This document shows, piece after piece, positions 5,206 through 5,317 of a stretch of 5,317 nucleotides of DNA. The notes beneath the pieces were generated by a model. It did not search any database. It had not been told where the DNA came from and worked only from the letters and a program-made list of their open reading frames with translations. Every line of letters starts with the position of its first letter. Position 1 is the stretch's first letter. The DNA is taken from positions 1 to 5,317 of the forward strand of contig SFGN01000133.1 of the NCBI GenBank assembly GCA_004556565.1, given 5' to 3'. The position numbers and the translations under genes were made by a program. The stretch comes from Lachnospiraceae bacterium. Its GTDB lineage: Bacteria > Bacillota_A > Clostridia > Lachnospirales > Lachnospiraceae.

Positions 5206-5317
5206 GATGAGAAAAAAATGGGTCAATCATTTTTTTCGTGGGATTGACGTTGCCACGTTATAGTTTTTCTAAACCGTCCGCCAGCCTTGACAGAAACCTC
5301 AGGCAATGCCTTTGGTA
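5206..5317. other. Unassigned end of the window with overlapping dyads
   Basis: No gene can be assigned with confidence in these 112 bases. GTCAATC (5222-5228) pairs with GATTGAC (5242-5248), and CGTGG (5237-5241) pairs with CCACG (5252-5256); the two dyads overlap and exclude each other. On the minus strand the first dyad ends in CCATTTTTTT and so could terminate a leftward transcript. A leftward reading frame enters from the right edge and stops at 5258-5260, giving about 19 residues ending in RFLSRLADGLEKL. It may be the tail of a gene outside the window, but another minus-strand frame is also open here, so coding is unproven. Confidence 0.3.

Noticed and set aside
1..5317. CRISPR array, tRNA, rRNA or riboswitch
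   Set aside because: No regularly spaced repeats of CRISPR length, no cloverleaf or rRNA sequence, and no known riboswitch core was recognised on either strand.

Overview
The window looks like accessory DNA from a gut-type low-to-mid GC Firmicute (Clostridia, in the Lachnospiraceae/Oscillospiraceae sense). The evidence is strong AGGAG-type ribosome binding sites, sigma-A promoters, U-tract terminators, and a gene set typical of integrative elements in those bacteria: a SLOG/DUF1273 protein, a small acidic hypothetical, an 'archaeal-type' AAA ATPase, a phage/element-type metallophosphoesterase, an IS110 element and a Cro/CI-type regulator. No species can be named from the sequence.

Layout. 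Positions 1-339 hold the 3' part of a SLOG/DUF1273 gene. Positions 403-726 hold a small gene with its own promoter, closed by a clear terminator (732-760). A near-consensus promoter (772-799) and a pair of 9-bp dyads spaced 15 bp apart (810-833) precede an ATPase gene (846-2261) that ends in a PD-(D/E)XK-like nuclease fold. A 79-bp gap with an extended -10 promoter leads to a metallophosphoesterase (2341-2886). A second copy of the spaced dyad pair (2892-2915) and a UUCG-capped terminator (2960-2997) follow. All of these genes read rightward.

About 3016-4786 is an IS110-family insertion sequence on the minus strand. Its transposase (4459 down to 3138) is broken by a 5-bp tandem duplication at 3543-3552; without that duplication it reads as one 438-residue DEDD plus serine-domain protein. 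The roughly 325 bp between the transposase start and the element's left end are non-coding and structured. I read the part nearest the transposase (about 4500-4680, minus strand) as a bridge RNA. Two loops can be drawn, and short stretches in them match the inferred left target, right target and one donor end around a CT core. This is the most interesting signal in the window and it is my own inference.

After the insertion come a small palindrome, an Xre-type regulator gene (4830-5165) and its terminator (5171-5205). The last 112 bp hold overlapping dyads and perhaps the tail of a leftward gene. Without the IS, the terminator after the phosphoesterase would lie only about 70 bp from the palindrome upstream of the regulator, so the IS split a compact intergenic region. 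I see no tRNA, rRNA or CRISPR array, and no operon larger than single-gene units. A functional link between the ATPase and the phosphoesterase is suggested only by adjacency and by the shared flanking dyads.
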